A stretch of DNA of 64,000 nt from Agrilactobacillus yilanensis (GCF_003946725.1 NZ_RHOY01000007.1:1-64000); one strand, 5' to 3'; counted from the first letter of the stretch, positions 48,801 through 59,126 are shown. Program-made: numbers and translations. Notes: generated from the letters alone by a model not told the origin.

Positions 48801-50265
48801 GCCGTTCACTTAAAACGGCTAAGGGCGCATCATACCCCATGGAAATAATTGGTTCTTCGCCATTTTGAGCAATCGGCAAAATTGCTTCTCGAATAATGTC
48901 ATCCGTATACCCATGACGCCGCCATAGTTTCTCCAAATCATCATGACTCAAAGTTGCGGCACTTTCGGCAGCCGGTAATGCCGCTAATGTCAATTGATTT
49001 TCCTTCAGCCAAGCTTGATAAGGATATTTAGCCGCATATTTGGCTTTTAACATCTTTGTATCGTAAAACTTACCCGTTGCGGTATCGACTAAAATCATAT
49101 CTGCTGGGCCTAAAATCCCTTTTTTTACAACGGTTTTAGGTTCAACATCGACCACGCCAGATTCAGAAGCCACAACCAATACCCCTTGATCATCTAAAAT
49201 ATAACGGGCTGGTCGCAGTCCATTCCGATCTAAGGCAGCACCAACTTGTGTTCCATCGGTAAAACATAAAGCTGCTGGGCCATCCCAAGGTGACATGAAA
49301 CTTTCGTTGTATTCATCAAAGGCCCGTTGCGCTTTTGGTAAATCTTCAGCTTTTGACCAAGCCTCTGGAACCATCATCAATAAGGCTTCTGGAATATCTC
49401 GGCCATGACGATACAAATATTCCATACAATTTTCTAACTTAGCTGAATCAGAATTGTCCGCATTATAAATTTCTACATTATGCGCCGTCATCCAATTTTC
49501 GGCCCCTTTTAATGTGTTGATTTCTCCGTTATGTGCTAAGAAACGATATGGCTGGGCCCGATCCCAGCTAGGGAAAGTATTCGTCGAGAACCGGGAATGG
49601 ACTAAGCAGATGGCAGAAACCATTTCCGGATCATGTAAATCGGGATAAAACAGGCCAACTTGATAGGCATGAAGCATCCCTTTATAAACAATAGTTTGAC
49701 TGGATAAGCTCACAATACTGAGTTCATCATTTTCAAAAGTTTTCTCTAAATGGCGTCTTAACTTGAAGAGCACATCTTCAAAGTTACGGCCGGCTTCTAT
49801 ATCACCGGGTTTATCAATAAAAATCTGTACAAAGCCGGGCATTGTCTTTTGTGCAGTCGGCCCACAGGCTTCGTAAATAAAAGGTACATCCCGCTGACCT
49901 AAAACTGTCAAGCCATCATTTTGAATTTCTTCCGTCAAGGCTTGAATAACCGCCTTTTTTTCGGATTGCTTTTGCGGTACAAAAAATTGACCAATGGCAT
50001 AAAAGCCAGCCTTAGGTAGTTCAAAATGATGGTTCAGCGCTTCTTTTTGAAAAAAAGGATTAGAGATTTGCAATAATACACCAGCGCCATCCCCAGTATC
50101 TGGTTCTGCGCCAGTCCCGCCACGATGGTTCATCCGCTGTAGCATGGTTAAAGCTTTTTCCAAAAGTTGATGACTTTTTTGGCCGTCAATCTGGGTAATA
50201 AAACCCATGCCACAAGCATCGTGCTCATACCGAGAATCATAAAGTAAGTTATCGTTTGCGTTCAT
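45802..50265 (-). CDS. gltB: Glutamate synthase large (alpha) subunit
   Basis: This 1487-residue enzyme makes two glutamates from glutamine and 2-oxoglutarate. An N-terminal class II glutaminase begins at C18 (HDACGMGF), implying removal of a 17-residue propeptide. The central and FMN-binding synthase domains span about 450-1230 (SGYDGGTGAAPRTS, GGEHERRF). The 3Fe-4S cysteines are in CAIGCIMMRVCSLNTC near 1130, and a GxGxG beta-helix domain (about 1240-1450) ends the protein. No gltC-type regulator is adjacent. Upstream lies a good promoter (50308-50335). Many lactobacilli lack this pathway. Confidence 0.96.
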   Translation of the reverse strand: MNANDNLLYDSRYEHDACGMGFITQIDGQKSHQLLEKALTMLQRMNHRGGTGAEPDTGDGAGVLLQISNPFFQKEALNHHFELPKAGFYAIGQFFVPQKQSEKKAVIQALTEEIQNDGLTVLGQRDVPFIYEACGPTAQKTMPGFVQIFIDKPGDIEAGRNFEDVLFKLRRHLEKTFENDELSIVSLSSQTIVYKGMLHAYQVGLFYPDLHDPEMVSAICLVHSRFSTNTFPSWDRAQPYRFLAHNGEINTLKGAENWMTAHNVEIYNADNSDSAKLENCMEYLYRHGRDIPEALLMMVPEAWSKAEDLPKAQRAFDEYNESFMSPWDGPAALCFTDGTQVGAALDRNGLRPARYILDDQGVLVVASESGVVDVEPKTVVKKGILGPADMILVDTATGKFYDTKMLKAKYAAKYPYQAWLKENQLTLAALPAAESAATLSHDDLEKLWRRHGYTDDIIREAILPIAQNGEEPIISMGYDAPLAVLSERPQSLFTYFKQQFAQVTNPPIDAIREDFVIGTEIFLGSDKDITRPLPENAQKIKLNAPILTASEFAKLEKLNQPGFKAAEISVAYDKDMPSENRLDQALDDMFKAAESQIDNGATLIILSDREASDKKLLIPILLAVSGLNNYLVKKGKRGKASIIVNSGEPCEIHHYATLLGYGASAICPYGVYETIKRFDINEDAIDRYVKGSIKGIVKIMSRMGISTINGYQGAQLFEAIGLDHKVVDTYFSGTSSRIGGIGLAEIENEYFTRYQKVYGPNRKDDLASGGSFKYRVNGEHHLYNPESLFKFQDAIRTGNYDLFKEYTQAMNAAAEKTPTTLRAMWYFDTSQEAVPLSEVEPVETIVTRFKTGAMSYGALSEEAHETIAEAMNRLGAKSNSGEGGEHERRFKVQPDGRNLNSKIKQVASARFGVNAAYLMSAEEIQIKMAQGAKPGEGGQLAANKNYPWVAECRGATPGVRLISPPPHHDIYSIEDLKQLIFDLKQINPYAKITVKLVASTGVGTIATGVVKAGADKVTISGYDGGTGAAPRTSVRDAGIPWEMGVADAHQTLWLNNLRQRTTIETDGKLMTGRDIAIAALLGAEEFNFGSLTLCAIGCIMMRVCSLNTCPTGICTQDPKLRQHFAGKPEDIENMMRFLAEDLREIMAQLGYRTVDEMVGHTERLKSKFVAKGKARHLNFDRILGTSFGIKRKRTDPFAAKYDWPELDDFAQLALQKSGESLIKRPIDNTQRAVGSRMGGWIAQHFGNHVLAPGKIKYEYTGVAGQSFGAFITQGLELKLIGEANDYVGKGLSGGRLIVEAPTDAKDLYSQATVVGNVACFGATSGEAFFNGRAGERFCVRNSGADVVVEGIGDHGCEYMTGGHVVILGTTGRNFGAGMSGGIAYVYDPVHEFAHNLNLEMVDLVKLELADEQRLKTMLTKHVDFTKSAKATQILDAFEYAKKDFVKVYPKDFHRINDIMAALREDNKQVPQAKIIEQAFEIATAQHS

Positions 50266-50307
50266 TTTTCAACCACCTTAATGTTGCCTATAAATTAGTT
50301 AATATTA

Positions 50308-50335
50308 ATAATACTCATCAAAATCTAATTTTCAA
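50308..50335 (-). promoter_or_regulatory. Promoter of gltBD
   Basis: On the minus strand TTGAAA (50330-50335), 16 bases, TATTAT (50308-50313), about 45 bases before the gltB ATG. Confidence 0.6.
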
Positions 50336-50392
50336 TAGAAAAGTGCTGGCGTCAAACTAACCTCATTATTTCACGAAGTCCGCAAAATGCCT

Positions 50393-50430
50393 AAAAAAAA
50401 GCCAAAACAGCAAGCTTGCTGCTTCGGCTT
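50393..50430 (-). terminator. Terminator downstream of the Eis-like gene
   Basis: On the minus strand AAGCCGAAGCAGCAAGC pairs with the following TTGCTGTTTTGGCTT and runs into TTTTTT. It separates the upstream recD2/eis unit from gltB. Confidence 0.8.
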
Positions 50431-50496
50431 TCTTCTAAATTAAGTTTAAAATTAAGGGAATTCCCTTAGTTGTTTTCATGAAAATACGACAGTGAT

Positions 50497-51708
50497 TCAG
50501 AAATAATCGGAAAAATAAGGTGTTTCCACAGGAATAATCCGTTCCAAGTTTTTAATTGCCCGATGGCTAGCCTGCAGCCGTTCAATTTTTGCCAAGTAAG
50601 ATGGCCGCTGATAACTCATTAACATGGTGGTTAACGTCTGGATGTCACATTGTACCCGCTCACCCCTTGGTAAATCCCCAATTTCTAATTGACCATCTTC
50701 CGCCACATGTAAGCTGAAAATACCATTATTCCATGCGGCCATAGGATCGGTTAAATCAAAGTAAAAATCAATGCCTTCTTTTTCAAAAGGATAGGATTTT
50801 AAAAATTCTTTGACGTCCACAATCCGGGCCATGTAATACGGCTCAATGGTTTCTTTAATATCCCCATCATCTAATAAAAAGGCCAGCGGTTCATCTTTGT
50901 AAATATGGCCTTTGATGTGATCTACCATGGAATAGTGGGCACTGATAAAGTTCCATAGACCAATGCGGGCATCTTGATTTAAATAAATCATTTCTTTCAT
51001 ATGAAAAACTTCTTCAGCGATCCAATAAATAATAAAACCTTGGGGCTGTTGATGTTCATCGTAATAAATGGCCGCTGTCCGTTCCTCTTCATTTTCCCAG
51101 CGCCAATATTCATCCCAAGCTAGTTGATCGCGGATCATCGCGCCATGGGTCTGGTGGGCAAAAGCATCATAAGTCTTAAAAACATCCGGATCATCAATTT
51201 CTTTACGTTCCACAAAGCCGGTTACTTTCACTTGCTTCGGTAATTGCGTATCCCGGATATCAAACGTTAAATGATCAGACATAATTTCCCAGCCCTTTTT
51301 GCGATAAAACGGGATGCTATAAGGGTATAAAAAGGAAATCCACTGCTGGTTTTCACGCATCCGTTCCAACCCAACTTTAATTAAATCATGCATCAATCCT
51401 TGGCCGGCATATTCCGGATAAGTACCCACCCCAGTGAGCCCAGCCATTTTAAAAATTGTCCCATGAATATTGACTTGACAAGGATAGATCGCTAATTGTG
51501 AAATCAGCTGTTCTTGATTATACCAACCAATAACATCTGATTTTTCTAAAACAGGCTGTTTAGCATGGACTAATTCGCCTTCTTCATAGCCACTTTCGAT
51601 TAAATCTTGATTTGTTACTTGAAAGACGTACCGCAATAAATCATTAAACTGGGTTACATCACTTACAGTAACCGGTCTGATCACTAACCCTTCACGGTCA
51701 TTTATCAT
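50497..51708 (-). CDS. Eis-family GNAT N-acetyltransferase
   Basis: This 403-residue protein has two GNAT-like folds and a C-terminal SCP2-like domain, the Eis architecture. The acetyl-CoA loop is near VGTYPEYAGQGLM (residues about 95-107). Tyrosines near YPYSIPFYRKKGW match the general acid region, and the chain ends in Phe (PYFSDYF), the terminal carboxylate used as base in Eis enzymes. Some family members acetylate aminoglycosides or host proteins; the substrate here is unknown. It starts 3 bases after recD2 and is likely in the same transcript. Confidence 0.88.
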   Translation of the reverse strand: MINDREGLVIRPVTVSDVTQFNDLLRYVFQVTNQDLIESGYEEGELVHAKQPVLEKSDVIGWYNQEQLISQLAIYPCQVNIHGTIFKMAGLTGVGTYPEYAGQGLMHDLIKVGLERMRENQQWISFLYPYSIPFYRKKGWEIMSDHLTFDIRDTQLPKQVKVTGFVERKEIDDPDVFKTYDAFAHQTHGAMIRDQLAWDEYWRWENEEERTAAIYYDEHQQPQGFIIYWIAEEVFHMKEMIYLNQDARIGLWNFISAHYSMVDHIKGHIYKDEPLAFLLDDGDIKETIEPYYMARIVDVKEFLKSYPFEKEGIDFYFDLTDPMAAWNNGIFSLHVAEDGQLEIGDLPRGERVQCDIQTLTTMLMSYQRPSYLAKIERLQASHRAIKNLERIIPVETPYFSDYF

Positions 51709-51711
51709 AAA

Positions 51712-54135
51712 TTAACGAGCCTCCTTGGCCTGTGTATTAAATGTGTATGGGGTGATATCTTGCATCCCAATCATTGGATCCACACTTTGATTTTGAATGA
51801 GCGTCATCGTCAAAATAGTTGTTTCTGGATTGGTTGCTGGTGCCTGTGGTGTTTCTTCAGTACTCGTAGCTAATTGCGTCGATTTAAAAGTTTCTAGTAG
51901 CCGCTGAACCAAACTGGTTTTACGGTTAGTGGCCAGAGAGGTGACGGCTGCTTCAAACGCATCCGGTTCCCCAATCATAATCAAAAGCGATTTTGCCCGG
52001 GTCACAGCGGTGTAAAGCAAATTACGCTTTAACATGCGGTGAAATTGCCCCACCAACGGCAAAATTACCATCGGAAATTCACTGCCTTGGGCTTTATGGA
52101 TTGACGTACAGTAAGCTAATGTAAACCGCGCCCACTCTGAACGCTTATAAGTCACCTCATTGCCATCAAAATCAATGGTAATTTGATCTACTTTATCGAT
52201 ATTTTCTTTAGCCAAACTAATGGCAACAATCTGTCCAATTTCACCATTAAACACATTTAGATCCGGACTATTCACCAAATGCAGCACTTTATCACCAATT
52301 CGATATTTAAAGTTACCAAAACTAATTTCTTTAGTCCGCTCTGATTTTTTAGGATTCATAATATCTTGCACTAGAGGATTCAGATGGTCAATGCCGGCAA
52401 TGCCTTTATACATTGGGATCAAAATCTGCATATCCTTACTTGTAAAATCTCGAGCTTTGGCTTTAGCCACGACTTGTCCGATCACATTAGGAATTTGGTT
52501 GGCCGGGCAGCGAATGAAACTACGATCCGCTTTATTTTTGAAAAAATCTGCTGTCAGTCGACCTTCATTAATCTCATGGGCTAAATCAATGATCGAGGAC
52601 TGCTCGTTTTGCCGATAAATACGTTCTAACGCTTGTCCAGCAATAACTTTAGCAGATAAAAGATCCGCAAAAACTTGTCCTGGTCCCACAGAAGGCAGCT
52701 GATCTTTATCCCCGACCAAGACTAAATGCATCCCTGAAGGTACTGCTTTGACTAATTGCCGAAACAAACCGGTATCTACCATAGACATTTCATCAACAAC
52801 GAGTAATTTACCTTCTAATTCATTCGTTACCGCCAGCTGATCCCGTTCTTCACGGCCATTTAAGCCTAACAGCCGGTGAATCGTCCCCGCGGGCAGTCCA
52901 GTGGTTTCGCTAAGCCGCTTGGCAGCTCTACCGGTCGGCGCAGCTAATGAAATTGGAAAAGGGGTATCTTGATAATCGTTCACATCTAATGAAAATTCAT
53001 GATATTGGGCAAAGCAATAAACAATGCCATTGACGACGGTAGTTTTCCCTGTGCCTGGTCCCCCAGTCAACAAACTCACCGAACTTTCCAACGCCTGGCG
53101 AATCGCTGCTTTTTGCTGCTGATCGTATTGAATTTGTAAATTCTGTTCTGCACTTTCAATTAAAGCCGAAAAGGTGGCATCGTCTAAATGCACTTTATCG
53201 GCTTGGTACAATCGATTTAAATGTTCTGCAATTTGCCATTCACTGCGGAATAAAAAATCTGGATATAAGCGGTGTTCTTGAGAAATCAACTGCCCTTTTT
53301 GAGCTAATACCGTCATTTGATCAATCAGCCGTTGGGTATCCACGGGGACACGGCGACTGCTTTCCAGCAGAGCAATCGTTTCATCCAGCACTTGATCGGC
53401 GTCCGTATAAGTATCCCCGGTTTTGAACGTTAAATCATTTAAAATCTGTAAAATACCTGCTTGATACCGTTCCGGTGCTTCAGCGGTGATCCCTTCTTTT
53501 TCAGCGATCTGATCGGCCCGCTTAAAACCAATCCCATTAATATCATAAACAAGCTGATAAGGATTTTCTGATAAAACTTTTAAGGTATTTTCTTTATACT
53601 TTTGATAAATTTGTGTCGCCAAGCTGCTACCAAAACCGTAAGTATTTAAGCCAATAATTGCCTTTTCCATGCCCACGTTATCTTGCAAAGCTTGAACTAA
53701 GTTATTACGTTTGCTCTGGCTTAAGCCTAAACCGGCTAAATTGCTAGGATCCTTTAAAATTTGATCAATCGCATTTATGCCTAATTTGGCAACAATTCTT
53801 TCGGCAGTTTTAGGCCCAATACCTTTAAACTGTGCGCCAGATAAGTAACCGACTAAGCCATCTTTAGAAGTTGGTGTTTGTGTTTCATAATTTTGCGCTT
53901 TAAATTGAAAGCCATAGCGGGGATGATCTACGGAGTGCCCTTTGAAGGTATACACTTGATCTTCTTTAATATCCCCAAACATACCTGTGACGACAATTTC
54001 ATCATCTTTAAAATCTGGTAAGTCATGGGATTGCACTTTAATCAATAAAATTTTGTAGAAGTTATCTGGATTTTGAAAAAAGATGCTTGTGACTGTCCCC
54101 GTCACAAAATGCTGCTGAGCGGTTGGCTCGTTCAT
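51712..54135 (-). CDS. recD2: RecD2-type DNA helicase
   Basis: This 807-residue superfamily 1B 5'-3' helicase belongs to the RecD2 class (not part of RecBCD). The N-terminal region has an OB-like segment and helix-hairpin-helix repeats (FKGIGPKTAERIVAKLG near 104-120 and a GFKRADQIA motif). Walker A is LTGGPGTGKTTVV near 357-369, Walker B LLVVDEMSMVD, and motif VI VTRAKSLL. It supports mismatch repair and fork restart in Bacillus. A C-terminal Thr/Pro-rich tail follows. It lies downstream of the TPR gene. Confidence 0.95.
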   Translation of the reverse strand: MNEPTAQQHFVTGTVTSIFFQNPDNFYKILLIKVQSHDLPDFKDDEIVVTGMFGDIKEDQVYTFKGHSVDHPRYGFQFKAQNYETQTPTSKDGLVGYLSGAQFKGIGPKTAERIVAKLGINAIDQILKDPSNLAGLGLSQSKRNNLVQALQDNVGMEKAIIGLNTYGFGSSLATQIYQKYKENTLKVLSENPYQLVYDINGIGFKRADQIAEKEGITAEAPERYQAGILQILNDLTFKTGDTYTDADQVLDETIALLESSRRVPVDTQRLIDQMTVLAQKGQLISQEHRLYPDFLFRSEWQIAEHLNRLYQADKVHLDDATFSALIESAEQNLQIQYDQQQKAAIRQALESSVSLLTGGPGTGKTTVVNGIVYCFAQYHEFSLDVNDYQDTPFPISLAAPTGRAAKRLSETTGLPAGTIHRLLGLNGREERDQLAVTNELEGKLLVVDEMSMVDTGLFRQLVKAVPSGMHLVLVGDKDQLPSVGPGQVFADLLSAKVIAGQALERIYRQNEQSSIIDLAHEINEGRLTADFFKNKADRSFIRCPANQIPNVIGQVVAKAKARDFTSKDMQILIPMYKGIAGIDHLNPLVQDIMNPKKSERTKEISFGNFKYRIGDKVLHLVNSPDLNVFNGEIGQIVAISLAKENIDKVDQITIDFDGNEVTYKRSEWARFTLAYCTSIHKAQGSEFPMVILPLVGQFHRMLKRNLLYTAVTRAKSLLIMIGEPDAFEAAVTSLATNRKTSLVQRLLETFKSTQLATSTEETPQAPATNPETTILTMTLIQNQSVDPMIGMQDITPYTFNTQAKEAR

Positions 54136-54162
54136 TATGAAATTACCCCTTCTTAATTTAAC

Positions 54163-54810
54163 TTACTTTGTCCTCAAAAACTTTTCAATTTCACTAAGTC
54201 GCTGCTGCTGTTTGTCATAATAAGCTGCGTTTTTTGTTTTAACTTGCAATAACAAGCGATCATCCTTATCCAAAATAAAGGTGACCATTCCGGCGCCAAA
54301 TAATGCGTCTAAATTATCCGGGTCTACTTTATGAGCCTGCAAATAAAAGTCTTTTGCCGACTGCAGCTGCCCCATGCTCAACAAGCTGTCCCCTAACAAA
54401 ATACTAGGCGCTGCTGTATCTGGTGCTTTTTCATGAGCTGTCAGCGCAAAGGCGGCAGCTTTAGGATAATTCTGCTGTTTAAAGTAAATTCGTGCTAGCA
54501 TTAAAAAATTCTCTGACTTAGGCTGTGTTTTAATCAACTGGGTAAACTGCTGCAGTGCTAGTTCAAAGTGTTCTGCCTCATAATAAACAATGCCTAGATC
54601 ATAGTTTAAGTCCCCATTATTTGGGAAACGATGACAGGCTTTTTGTAAAAGTTCTTCGGCTTGTTCAAAATCTTTTAGTTCTGTGAGATAAGTGCCCAGC
54701 TGTAAATAATTATCCAAATCATCCGGTTGTGCGTCAATGGCCTGCACTAATAATTTAACGGCGGCCTCTTTTTGATCAATATTAAATAATGCAGCTGCTT
54801 TTTGATTCAT
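54163..54810 (-). CDS. TPR-repeat protein
   Basis: This 215-residue soluble protein consists of about five tetratricopeptide repeats (for example AVKLLVQAIDAQPDDLDNYLQ, read in two halves, and FYLQAHKVDPDNLDALFGAGM). The start at 54810 (MNQKAAALFN) has AAGGGGG upstream; an in-frame start 22 codons earlier overlaps the preceding gene and has no binding site. It lies between the phosphatase and recD2 genes on the same strand. Such proteins are common next to recD2 in lactobacilli, as I recall; its partner is unknown. Confidence 0.88.
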   Translation of the reverse strand: MNQKAAALFNIDQKEAAVKLLVQAIDAQPDDLDNYLQLGTYLTELKDFEQAEELLQKACHRFPNNGDLNYDLGIVYYEAEHFELALQQFTQLIKTQPKSENFLMLARIYFKQQNYPKAAAFALTAHEKAPDTAAPSILLGDSLLSMGQLQSAKDFYLQAHKVDPDNLDALFGAGMVTFILDKDDRLLLQVKTKNAAYYDKQQQRLSEIEKFLRTK

Positions 54811-54826
54811 TTTAAAGCCCCCCTTG

Positions 54827-55489
54827 TTAGATCGTATCTGATTGACTGATTTTATGGTGTAAAAATTGGGTATCATTCCATTTTAACAGCTGAAATGTCT
54901 GCCCATGATCTAATGTTTCGACAATGGTGACGCTGCTATTGGTTAAACCGCCATTTTTGCGAATATCGGCAATCGGTGTGCCTAATAACGATTGAATTAA
55001 AGCTACTAAAGCCGCCCCATGGCTAACAAACAATAGATTCTGATCCCCGTTTTTATCTAGCTTCACTGCCTTTTTTACAACCGGCTGCATCCGCTCGATC
55101 AATTCTTGAAAGGTTTCCCCTTGAATGCGGGCGGGATTATAGTTCGCCGGAGCACTTCGAAAATCATGAAGTTCTTCAGGATAGCGCTGCTTCACTTCTG
55201 TAAACCGCATGCCTTCCATTTTGCCTAAATTAAATTCGCGTAAATTTTCATTAATGATGATTGGCATATCTTGATTTAAAGCTTCTTTTAAAAAAATAGC
55301 GGTCATTTTTGTCCGGGGCAAAGGACTGACATACATTCGCGAAAACCGAATAGGCTCTAAGTAATGCCCTAAACTGACAATGTCGCGATAACTTTGCGGC
55401 AATAGCGGTGAATCGCCTTGCCCCCCTTGATAGCGCCCTTCTAAATTCCACTCTGTTTTACCATGCCTTATAAAATAACATTTTGTCAT
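54827..55489 (-). CDS. Histidine phosphatase (phosphoglycerate mutase-like) family protein
   Basis: This 220-residue protein has the RHG motif (YFIRHGKTEWNLEGRYQG near 5-22) with the phospho-acceptor histidine, and the second histidine in LFVSHGAALVAL. It is a GpmB/CobC-type phosphatase; the substrate cannot be told from sequence. I chose the ATG at 55489 (MTKCYFIRHG), which has GAGGTTG upstream; an in-frame extension of 38 codons encodes an unrelated hydrophobic stretch. It lies upstream of the TPR protein and recD2 with 16-base spacing. Confidence 0.92.
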   Translation of the reverse strand: MTKCYFIRHGKTEWNLEGRYQGGQGDSPLLPQSYRDIVSLGHYLEPIRFSRMYVSPLPRTKMTAIFLKEALNQDMPIIINENLREFNLGKMEGMRFTEVKQRYPEELHDFRSAPANYNPARIQGETFQELIERMQPVVKKAVKLDKNGDQNLLFVSHGAALVALIQSLLGTPIADIRKNGGLTNSSVTIVETLDHGQTFQLLKWNDTQFLHHKISQSDTI

Positions 55490-55582
55490 ATGTGCACAAC
55501 CTCTTTGGTCGATCGACCCCGTAATCTGTATTGTTCTTATTATACCAAAAAAACAAGGTGATAAAAGCCAAGCTGTCCACAC

Positions 55583-55626
55583 AAAAAAAAGGATTTGAAA
55601 CAAAATGAGGTCTTTGCTTCAAATCC
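55583..55626 (-). terminator. Terminator of mnmA
   Basis: On the minus strand GGATTTGAA (55618-55626) pairs with TTCAAATCC (55591-55599), with extra pairing inside (CAAAG..TTTG), followed by TTTTTTTT. Strong intrinsic terminator. Confidence 0.9.
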
Positions 55627-55654
55627 GAAAGTTAAGCGTTAACTTATTTTTTAA

Positions 55655-56788
<1,134 letters not shown>

Positions 56789-56863
56789 TCAAATAGATTC
56801 TAGTCTTCTACGATTTGAAGGTCGCAAACACCAGTACCACTCATTATAACAAAGGTGTCAAGC

Positions 56864-57208
56864 TTATTTTACAATTAAAACTTCTCGATCTAATAAATTC
56901 TGTATTACATAGTTGAATTGTTCTACAATTGTCCCGGTTTTTTCGAGGTCTTTAAAAATATTCATTGGATGCAGACCGCTGGCATCCGTGACGGACATTT
57001 TCAATTTTTGCAATTCTTTAGACACAGTAATTTTTAATTTAAAACCGCCGGCATAAGGTGAAACCCCATTTAAAGGCTGTTCTAATTGGAAATTCCCATT
57101 TTTTGTCTCCATAAATCCCGTATCTCTTAAAGTATAGCGTTTCACATTAGGGCTTAAGGCATAAGTATCTGCGCCACCCAAAACTTTCGCTGTTGCTGCT
57201 AAGGCCAT
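56864..57208 (-). CDS. DUF1831 family protein
   Basis: This 114-residue protein matches the DUF1831 family known almost only from lactobacilli and relatives (GGADTYALSPNVKRYTL, a beta-rich middle, and IVEQFNYVIQNLLDREVL). No catalytic residues are apparent. It lies 12 bases after the cysteine desulfurase and 87 bases before mnmA, so it may help in sulfur transfer or tRNA thiolation; this is a context inference only. Confidence 0.85.
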   Translation of the reverse strand: MALAATAKVLGGADTYALSPNVKRYTLRDTGFMETKNGNFQLEQPLNGVSPYAGGFKLKITVSKELQKLKMSVTDASGLHPMNIFKDLEKTGTIVEQFNYVIQNLLDREVLIVK

Positions 57209-57220
57209 GCTCTATTCCTC

Positions 57221-58387
57221 CTAGATTTTACGAGCTTGCTGCTCAAAATATTTTTGGACGCTGTCCACTAATGCCTGGCAAAAGGCATCAATTGCGGCTG
57301 TTGTGGTTTGTACCCCAAAACTAATCCGAATGGATTGGGCCACTTGGGGACTGTGGGCACCAAACATCGCTGTCAAAACATGAGATGGTTCTAAACTGCC
57401 TGCGGTACATGCCGAACCACCAGAAACTGCAAAACCGGCTAAGTCTAGATTCATTTGTAACACATCTGTTGGCACCCCTTTAATCCAAAGATTAAAAACG
57501 TGCTGTAATTCTGTGGCTTCCAAAGTACCATTTACTGAAAAATTGAGCTGATGCTTTGTTAAATAGTCTATAATTTGTTGTTTAAATTGGGCATACTTCA
57601 ATTGCCGTTTGTGCCGTGTCTCATCATCAATTAAGGCAACTGCTTTGGCAAAACCAGCAATCGCTGGAATATTTTCCGTACCGGCCCGACGTTTGTGTTC
57701 TTGTTCGCCGCCTTTAATTAAAGGCAAAAAATTCAAACCTTCCCGGGCATACAAAAAGCCGATAAATTTTGGCCCATTAATTTTATGGGCTGATGTGGAC
57801 AATAAATCAATATGATCTGCCTCAACGTCAATTGGCACTAAGCCATATGCTTGAACGGCATCTGTATGGAAAACGGCGGGATGCGCTTTTAAAAGCTGAC
57901 CGATTTCATGAATCGGCATTCTAGCACCGGTTTCATTATTGCCCATCATAATGGTTACTAAAATCGTATCTGGCCGTAAAGCGGCTTTAAAGTCGGCCAA
58001 ATCAATATGATTCGTTTCATCCACTGGTAAATAGGTAATTTCAAAACCTAAATCCGCTAAATAAGCTAAGGATTTTAAAACAGCGGGATGTTCCACTGCC
58101 GTTGAGATAATATGCCGGCCTTGGTCTTGGTGCGCTAAAGCGGTTTGAATAATCGCCGTATTATCGCTTTCACTGCCACCGGAAGTAAAAATAATTTCAT
58201 CATCTTTAGCATGAATACTTTGGGCGATTGTATGGCGGCTGGCATCTAATACCATCCGTGCCTGACGCCCAAAATAATGGGTACTAGAGGCATTGCCAAA
58301 GTCATTGGTCATCTGTTCAGTCATCGTGGCCACAACTTCTGGTGCCATTGGTGTGGTCGCTGCGTTATCTAAATATATATGTTCCAA
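57221..58387 (-). CDS. Cysteine desulfurase (NifS/IscS type, YrvO-like)
   Basis: This 388-residue PLP enzyme takes sulfur from cysteine. The PLP lysine is in STSAHKINGPK near 203, and the catalytic cysteine loop is SGGSACTAGSLEPSHVL near 327. The N-terminal YLDNAATTPM is typical. Neighbouring mnmA suggests the YrvO role (tRNA 2-thiolation), although other iron-sulfur roles are possible. It is 13 bases after mtnN, so the mtnN-desulfurase-DUF1831 genes form one unit. Confidence 0.94.
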   Translation of the reverse strand: MEHIYLDNAATTPMAPEVVATMTEQMTNDFGNASSTHYFGRQARMVLDASRHTIAQSIHAKDDEIIFTSGGSESDNTAIIQTALAHQDQGRHIISTAVEHPAVLKSLAYLADLGFEITYLPVDETNHIDLADFKAALRPDTILVTIMMGNNETGARMPIHEIGQLLKAHPAVFHTDAVQAYGLVPIDVEADHIDLLSTSAHKINGPKFIGFLYAREGLNFLPLIKGGEQEHKRRAGTENIPAIAGFAKAVALIDDETRHKRQLKYAQFKQQIIDYLTKHQLNFSVNGTLEATELQHVFNLWIKGVPTDVLQMNLDLAGFAVSGGSACTAGSLEPSHVLTAMFGAHSPQVAQSIRISFGVQTTTAAIDAFCQALVDSVQKYFEQQARKI

Positions 58388-58400
58388 GGTACACCCCTAA

Positions 58401-59093
58401 CTAATGCATTGCCAAAAAGTTTAATAGCATTTGTGCCGATTGTTTACCGGCTTCAATAATGAAGTCATCAAAATTCACTGCCGCGTTTTGATCCGCCGTA
58501 TCACTCATCGCCCGGATCACGACAAACGGTATCTTAAATTGAGTGGCGACTTGGCCAACAGCCGCCCCTTCCATTTCATTTGCTAAAGCTTGCGGATATT
58601 GTTTCAAGATTTCATCAATCCGTTGGCGGTCATTGACAAACTGATCACCAGAAACAATTAGCCCAGCGGTCGCTTTTAAGCCAGTCGTTTCAGCGGCAGC
58701 CACAAAAGCAGAACTTAATTTTTCATCTGCTTTAAAAATTAACGGCTGATCCGGCAGCTGACCTAATTCGTAACCAAAACCAGTAACATCCACATCCGTA
58801 TAAGCAACACCTGTGGAAACAACGACTTCGCCAATTGTTAAACCGGCACCAATCCCACCAGCAGATCCGGTGTTAACTAATAAATCAAGCTCTGGCACTT
58901 GTGCTAATAAGGTAGCCGTGATTGCGGCTTGAACTTTACCAATACCGCTTTGGCAGAGGATCAATGTATGCTGGTTAATTTGACCTTCATAAATTTTGAC
59001 ACCTGCCACGTTTTTTTCAGTTTTATGTTCAAGATGCGCAACTAACAGCGCAATTTCTTCAGGCATTGCACAAATTACACCAATCTTCATCAA
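58401..59093 (-). CDS. mtnN: 5'-methylthioadenosine/S-adenosylhomocysteine nucleosidase
   Basis: This 230-residue enzyme removes adenine from MTA and SAH in SAM recycling and autoinducer-2 precursor formation. Family motifs are MKIGVICAMPEEI, NTGSAGGIG near 78, SGDQFVNDR and the C-terminal RAMSDTADQNA with the catalytic Asp. The length is normal. It follows the small membrane protein and Nudix genes, a common lactobacillar cluster. Confidence 0.96.
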   Translation of the reverse strand: MMKIGVICAMPEEIALLVAHLEHKTEKNVAGVKIYEGQINQHTLILCQSGIGKVQAAITATLLAQVPELDLLVNTGSAGGIGAGLTIGEVVVSTGVAYTDVDVTGFGYELGQLPDQPLIFKADEKLSSAFVAAAETTGLKATAGLIVSGDQFVNDRQRIDEILKQYPQALANEMEGAAVGQVATQFKIPFVVIRAMSDTADQNAAVNFDDFIIEAGKQSAQMLLNFLAMH

Positions 59094-59126
59094 AACACTC
59101 TTTTCTCAAATATTAATTTATAAATT

